A stretch of DNA of 30,142 nucleotides, taken from JALQUL01 sp964556425 (lineage in GTDB: Bacteria; Pseudomonadota; Gammaproteobacteria; Burkholderiales; Burkholderiaceae_C). The position numbers were made by a program, and so were the translations under genes. The stretch covers positions 1 to 30,142 of the forward strand of contig CAZKWC010000035.1 in assembly GCA_964556425.1 (NCBI GenBank), written 5' to 3'. This document shows, one piece after another, positions 26,078-30,142 of the stretch (within the stretch, counting starts at the first letter, position 1; each line of letters opens with the position of its first letter). The notes under the pieces were generated by a model. The model had not been told where the DNA came from. It did not search any database and saw nothing but the letters and a program-made list of their open reading frames with translations.

Positions 26078-27423
26078 ATGCCTCACCTCAACTCCATCCC
26101 CACATCAGAACATGCCAAATTGCAGGCAGTACGATTATCGAACGCTAAAAAAGTCAAAGTCGCAGTTAGCGACATAGATGGTATTTTGCGTGGTAAATAT
26201 TTGCATATCGACAAATTTTTGGGGGCGGCAGAAGCTTATCCCGCAGGTGGTTTTGGATTTTGTGATGTGGTTTTAGGCTGGGATATGATGGATGTCACCT
26301 ATGACAATACCAAAGCCACGGGTTGGCAATTTGGTTTTCCAGATGCCTTAGCCCGCCTTGACTTTAATACTGGTAGAAATATACCTTGGGATAATAACAC
26401 CCCTTTCTTTTTAGGTGATTTTGTCAATGCCGATGGCTCGCCTCATGCACAATGCCCACGGCAAGCTTTAAAACGAGTTTTGGCAAGAGCCGAAAAAATG
26501 GGTTTTAAAGTCATGACAGGTATGGAGTTTGAATGGTTTAACTTTTTAGAGACCCCACACACCTGGGCAGCCAAAGATGGCGTCAACCCCACCCGTTTAA
26601 CACCGGGAATGTTTGGTTATTCATTGCTGCGTATGAATGAGAACCAAGAATACTTTAATGCCTTAATGGACGAAATGTTGGCCTTTGGTGTGCCAATTGA
26701 AGGACTACACACCGAAACCGGTCCTGGCGTTTATGAAGCCGCCATTGGTTTTAGTGAGGCACTAGAACAAGCCGATAGAGCGGTCTTATTCAAAACTGGC
26801 GCCAAAGAAATTGGCTCTAGATTTGGCATTATGCCTAGCTTTATGGCCAAACCTATTCATGGTATGCCAGGTTGCAGCGGACATATTCACCAAAGCCTAT
26901 CTGATGGTAAAAACAATTTGTTTTTTGATGCCAATTCAGATCGCAAAATGAGTCCCTTATTCGAGAGTTATTTGGCGGGTCAAGTCGCTCATATGATGGA
27001 TTTTGCCCCCATGATTTGGCCCACCATTAATAGTTATAAACGTTTGGTAGATGGTTATTGGGCACCAGTAAAACCCACTTGGGGCATGGATAACCGTACC
27101 GCCAGTTTTAGAGTGATTGCTGGCAGCCCCAAAGCCACTCGCCTAGAAACCCGTTGCCCTGGAGCAGATGTCAACCCCTACCTTGCTATGGCCGCTGTGA
27201 TTGCTGCGGGGCTTGATGGCGTAGAAAAAGGCCTTCAATTAACCGCGCCTCCTATTACTGGCACCAATGTGGGTGGAGAGCATATTCCTAGAGCACCCCG
27301 TAGTCTGATTGAAACCACCCGCGTTTTTGAAAAATCTGAAGTAGCCCGTGACTGGTTAGGAGATGGTTTTGTCGATCATTTTGCAGCCACCCGCGATTGG
27401 GAGTGGCGCCAATGGCAAGATGC
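26078..27423 (+). CDS. Glutamine-synthetase-like gamma-glutamylamide ligase, C-terminus lost in gap
   Basis: The visible 448 complete codons cover almost all of a GS-fold ligase (PuuA/IpuC/GlnA4-like group, usually about 450-470 residues). It is broken by the N gap just after DWEWRQWQDA; only the last 10-20 residues are missing. Metal and substrate residues include Glu150 and Glu152 in GMEFEWF, Glu213 and Glu220 in HTETGPGVYE, His269 and His271 in SGHIHQSL, Arg345 in NRTASFRVI, and Glu357/Arg359 in RLETRCPGADVNPYLA. The N-terminal block SDIDGILRGKYL differs from housekeeping GlnA, and the adenylylation-site region of GlnA is not seen. Such enzymes join the gamma-carboxyl of glutamate to an amine using ATP; beside an ethanolamine permease the likely product is gamma-glutamylethanolamide. 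Confidence 0.8.
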
Positions 27424-27523
27424 NNNNNNNNNNNNNNNNNNNNNNNNNNNNNNNNNNNNNNNNNNNNNNNNNNNNNNNNNNNNNNNNNNNNNNNNNNNNN
27501 NNNNNNNNNNNNNNNNNNNNNNN
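27424..27523. other. Assembly gap of exactly 100 N
   Basis: All 100 bases are N, a common placeholder length, so the true size is unknown. It removes the end of the ligase gene, its stop codon and the upstream region of the alcohol dehydrogenase gene. A whole missing gene cannot be excluded. Confidence 0.99.
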
Positions 27524-27548
27524 TTTCAACTTATTTTATTTTTAAATC

Positions 27549-28682
27549 ATGAGTATTTCATCATTTGCATTTCCCACCCCGATTCAATTTGGCGCAGGTG
27601 CCAGAAAATTAATCGCACAGCATTTGCTGGACAAAGGCTGTAAACGCCCTCTTATCGTGACTGACAAAGCCTTAGCTGCGTTGCCGGTATTAGCTGAATT
27701 CAAATCTCATTTAGCTGGTTTAGATGTAGCTGTTTTTGATGGTGTATTTGGTAACCCCACTTGTAGCCAAGTCATGGCAGGGGCGCAAGCCTTTAAAGCC
27801 CATAATGCCGATTGTGTGATTGGTGTGGGCGGTGGTGCAGCCCTTGATGTTTCTAAAGTAGTAGGGGTAATGGCGACTCACCCTGGTGACATTTTAGAAT
27901 ATGTCTGGGACCATCCGCAGGTACGTGCGATTGTGAACGAACTACCCTACTATATTGCAGTCCCTACTACTTCTGGTACGGGCTCTGAAGTAGGTCGTTC
28001 TAGTGTAGTTAGCGAAGACGATACCCATTTAAAACGGGTAGTCTTTAGTCCTAAAATTTTAGCTAAAACAGTTTTTGCCGACCCAGAGCTCACATTTGCG
28101 CTACCCGCCCATATTACTGCAGCGACAGGTATTGACGCATTAACACATAATATTGAAAGTTATTTGTCTCCCGCCTACCATCCTTTGTGTGATGGTATTG
28201 CATTAGAAGGTACACGTATTGCAGCTCGCTCTTTATTAAATGCAGTCAAAGAGCCGCACAATTTACAAGCTCGCTCTGACATGATGATGTCATCTATGAT
28301 GGGAGCAATTGCCTTCCAAAAAGACTTAGGTGCAGTGCACTCCTGTGCACACGCATTAGGCGCAGTTTGTGATTTGCATCATGGTTTAGCCAATGCCTTA
28401 ATGATTGATACCGTGTTGGCATGGAACTACGAAGTCGTTCCAGAAAAATTTGATGAGCTCGCCCACGTGTGTGGTGTGGCAGGCGGTGGCCAAAACTTAG
28501 TCGCTTGGATTCAAGAATTAAAAGCTTCGATTGGTATTACAGGCAAGCTTTCTGACCATGGCGTCAAACCAGAGCATTTAGCCCGTTTAGTTGAAATTGC
28601 CACTGCTGATATTTGCCATCAGACCAACCCAAGGCCTTGTACTGCGGCAGACTTTGAGCGCTTATTTAATGCCGCTTTATAA
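27549..28682 (+). CDS. Iron-containing alcohol dehydrogenase
   Basis: This 377-residue cytoplasmic enzyme of the group III (Fe-dependent) family oxidises an alcohol to an aldehyde with NAD(P). The NAD-binding GVGGGAALDVSK is at 92-103 and PTTSGTGSEV at 139-148. The metal ligands, by alignment of spacing with FucO, are Asp196 and His200 (GIDALTHNIESY), His264 (GAVHSCAHALG) and His278 (DLHHGLANA); all are present. Its place after the glutamylamide ligase and before an aldehyde dehydrogenase suggests the alcohol is gamma-glutamylethanolamide. No Shine-Dalgarno sequence is visible in the 25 bases between the gap and the ATG. Confidence 0.92.
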   Translation: MSISSFAFPTPIQFGAGARKLIAQHLLDKGCKRPLIVTDKALAALPVLAEFKSHLAGLDVAVFDGVFGNPTCSQVMAGAQAFKAHNADCVIGVGGGAALDVSKVVGVMATHPGDILEYVWDHPQVRAIVNELPYYIAVPTTSGTGSEVGRSSVVSEDDTHLKRVVFSPKILAKTVFADPELTFALPAHITAATGIDALTHNIESYLSPAYHPLCDGIALEGTRIAARSLLNAVKEPHNLQARSDMMMSSMMGAIAFQKDLGAVHSCAHALGAVCDLHHGLANALMIDTVLAWNYEVVPEKFDELAHVCGVAGGGQNLVAWIQELKASIGITGKLSDHGVKPEHLARLVEIATADICHQTNPRPCTAADFERLFNAAL

Positions 28683-28690
28683 GGATAAAC

Positions 28691-28745
28691 GTGGCAGTTA
28701 CCTTAATTGGTCAACTGCCACCATTCATGAATGATGGTGGGCAGT
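28691..28745 (+). promoter_or_regulatory. Mutually exclusive hairpins between alcohol and aldehyde dehydrogenase genes
   Basis: Three segments are seen: A GTGGCAGTT (28691-28699), B AACTGCCACCAT (28713-28724) and C ATGGTGGGCAGT (28734-28745). B can pair with A over 9 perfect base pairs (13-base loop) or with C over 11 base pairs with one bulged G (9-base loop), but not both at once. The layout resembles an attenuator or a message-processing site. No strong T-tract follows C; the nearest is TTTTT after about 14 bases. Confidence 0.55.
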
Positions 28746-28790
28746 CCTTGTTTAACGCCTTTTTAATTGAATCTTTTATTTGTATTGATT

Positions 28791-30142
28791 ATGAAAACTC
28801 TCTCCGTCTTCAACCCTGCTAATGCAGAAAAAATTGCCGATTTGCCGGCCGATGATGCAGCTTCGGTTGCAGAGAAATTCCAACTTGCCAGCACAGCGCA
28901 AAAACAATGGGCACAAGTTCCTTTTGCGCAGCGTCTTGCTTGCTTACAAAAATTCAGGACATTAGTGCAAGAGCAATTACCTGATCTTGCCACCATCATG
29001 ACGCTTGAAACCGGTAAACCCATTCAACTTTCGCACAATGAATTAAACGGGTTTTTAGGTCGCCTCGATTTCTTTTTAGCTGAAGCAGAAAAATCGATTT
29101 CAAGCGAAACCGTATTTACTGATGGTTCTATGACAGAAGTGATAGAGCATGTGCCTTTAGGTGTTATTGGCAACATTTCAGCCTGGAACTACCCTTGGTT
29201 TGTGGGCGGTAATGTATTTGTACCCGCACTTTTAACTGGTAATGCTGTTTTGTACAAACCATCAGAGTTTGCCAGCATGACAGGTCAAGCTATGGCAAAA
29301 ACTTTATATGCGGCTGGCATTCCTCAAGATGTTTTTATCACTTTAATTGGTGCCGGTGATTTAGGAGTAAGCCTTTTACAGCAAAACATTGATGGCCTAT
29401 TTTTTACTGGCTCATATGCTACTGGCGCCAAAATTGCCCACACACTTGGCCAGCGTATGGTCAAAATGCAGCTTGAGTTGGGCGGTAAAGATCCCACCTA
29501 TGTGTTTGCAGATGCCAACCCAGTCTTAGCCGCTCAGTCATTGGCCGATGGCGCCATGTATAACACCGGTCAAAGTTGTTGCTCGGTAGAGCGCATTTAT
29601 GTGCATGAAAGTATTTACGATAGTTTTGTGGAAACTTTTGTACAAACCGTAAAAGACTTCAAAATAGGCGATACCCTCTCTAAAGATAGCTATATTGGGC
29701 CATTAACCCGCGCCCCACAAATGGCAGTATTAGAGGCACAAATTGCAGATGCGGTCAGTAAAGGCGCCACCGTTTTAACTGGTGGTAAACGCATGGCTGG
29801 CCCTGGCAATTGGTTTGAACCTACTGTCTTAGTCAATGTGAATCATTCCATGTTGGTAATGACTGAAGAGAGTTTTGGCCCCATTATTGGCATTCAAAAA
29901 GTTGCTTCCGATGAGCAAGCATTAACTTTAATGAATGACACCGCTTATGGTTTAACCGCTGGTGTGTTTACCCCAGACGAAGCCAAAGCGAAAGCATTTT
30001 TAGCACAGGTAAAAGCAGGTACGGTCTATTGGAATTGCTGCGACCGAGTCAGCCCAAGATTGCCTTGGAGTGGTTATGGACAGTCCGGTGTGGGCTTGAC
30101 CTTGTCTACCTATGGCATTCAAACCTTTACCCGTCCTAAGGC
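28791..30142 (+). CDS. Aldehyde dehydrogenase, cut by right edge
   Basis: The frame runs from ATG 28791 to the right edge without a stop, 450 codons, nearly the whole of this 450-490 residue family. Key residues are Asn133 in AWNYPW, Lys156 in YKPSE, the NAD-binding FTGS at 205-208, Glu229 in LELGGK and catalytic Cys263 in GQSCCS; a second Cys follows at 264. The sequence is nearest to betaine-aldehyde-type dehydrogenases acting on amino aldehydes. In this cluster it probably oxidises the aldehyde made by the Fe-dependent dehydrogenase, giving gamma-glutamylglycine if ethanolamine is the substrate. The start lacks a clear ribosome-binding site and lies 108 bases after the dehydrogenase stop. 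Confidence 0.9.
   Translation, partial: MKTLSVFNPANAEKIADLPADDAASVAEKFQLASTAQKQWAQVPFAQRLACLQKFRTLVQEQLPDLATIMTLETGKPIQLSHNELNGFLGRLDFFLAEAEKSISSETVFTDGSMTEVIEHVPLGVIGNISAWNYPWFVGGNVFVPALLTGNAVLYKPSEFASMTGQAMAKTLYAAGIPQDVFITLIGAGDLGVSLLQQNIDGLFFTGSYATGAKIAHTLGQRMVKMQLELGGKDPTYVFADANPVLAAQSLADGAMYNTGQSCCSVERIYVHESIYDSFVETFVQTVKDFKIGDTLSKDSYIGPLTRAPQMAVLEAQIADAVSKGATVLTGGKRMAGPGNWFEPTVLVNVNHSMLVMTEESFGPIIGIQKVASDEQALTLMNDTAYGLTAGVFTPDEAKAKAFLAQVKAGTVYWNCCDRVSPRLPWSGYGQSGVGLTLSTYGIQTFTRPK

Noticed and set aside
26078..27423. Housekeeping glutamine synthetase GlnA
   Set aside because: The N-terminal block, the GCSGHIHQSL and DNRTASF blocks, the absence of the GlnA adenylylation-site region and the neighbours (permease, alcohol and aldehyde dehydrogenases) fit the glutamylamide-ligase group better.
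26078..27643. A 521-codon frame running through the N gap into the alcohol dehydrogenase start region
   Set aside because: The frame only stays open because N codons are read through. The ligase family ends a few residues after the gap begins, and the bases after the gap belong to the leader and start of the dehydrogenase gene in another frame.
28763..29023. 86-codon minus-strand frame at the start of the aldehyde dehydrogenase gene
   Set aside because: It lies fully opposite the conserved N-terminal coding region of aldehyde dehydrogenase, its product has no recognisable motif, and it is Cys-rich as antisense frames often are.
1..30142. CRISPR array, insertion sequence, prophage or integrative element
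   Set aside because: No regularly spaced direct repeats, transposase, integrase or phage genes were seen; the gene set is chromosomal and evenly arranged.

Overview
The window comes from a low-GC, AT-rich bacterial chromosome, most likely a betaproteobacterium of the order Burkholderiales. The main reasons are the LysM protein-dprA / def-fmt arrangement in the middle of the window, which is typical of that group, and the protein families present (GtsABC-type sugar transporter, Liv-type transporters, EutR-like regulator). I cannot name the genus. There are no rRNA or tRNA genes, no insertion sequences and no CRISPR array. A 100-base run of N at 27424-27523 is a scaffold gap.

Layout. 1-669 (-): truncated phosphoglycolate phosphatase gene. 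893-1774 (-): aldo/keto reductase. 1930-6170 (-): a complete sugar ABC importer operon of the GtsA type (binding protein, two permeases, MalK/UgpC-type ATPase), with two hairpins between the binding-protein and permease genes and a terminator at its end. 6373-7146 (-): ferredoxin-NADP reductase. 7449-12316 (+): a Liv/HAAT-type transporter made of a binding protein, a fused LivH-LivM permease and two ATPases; a strong terminator follows the binding-protein gene. 12432-14808 (-): dprA and a LysM protein. 15038-17742 (+): def, fmt, azlC, azlD. 17819-19252 (+): pyruvate kinase, convergent with a glycerate 2-kinase gene at 19329-20597 (-) across a bidirectional terminator. 20731-23263 (+): a D-serine dehydratase / D-threonine aldolase-like PLP enzyme and an MFS transporter. 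23255-24286 (-): an EutR-like AraC regulator. 24498 to the right edge (+): ethanolamine-type permease, glutamine-synthetase-like ligase, iron-containing alcohol dehydrogenase, aldehyde dehydrogenase.

The most interesting region is 23.2-30.1 kb. An EutR-like regulator is divergent from an ethanolamine-type permease, but the window holds no ethanolamine ammonia-lyase (EutBC). Instead there is a gamma-glutamylamide-synthetase-like ligase, an Fe-type alcohol dehydrogenase and an aldehyde dehydrogenase. Together these suggest a vitamin-B12-independent route: ethanolamine is imported, its amine is capped with glutamate, the alcohol is oxidised to aldehyde and then to acid (gamma-glutamylglycine), and glycine and glutamate are released by a hydrolase not seen here. 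That hydrolase gene could lie in the N gap or beyond the right edge. The spacer between the two dehydrogenase genes holds three segments that can form mutually exclusive hairpins, a possible attenuator.

The other genes are mostly housekeeping or transport functions. Several ORFs that could be extended to TTG starts were trimmed to ATG starts, chosen from ribosome-binding sites, signal peptides or family N-termini.
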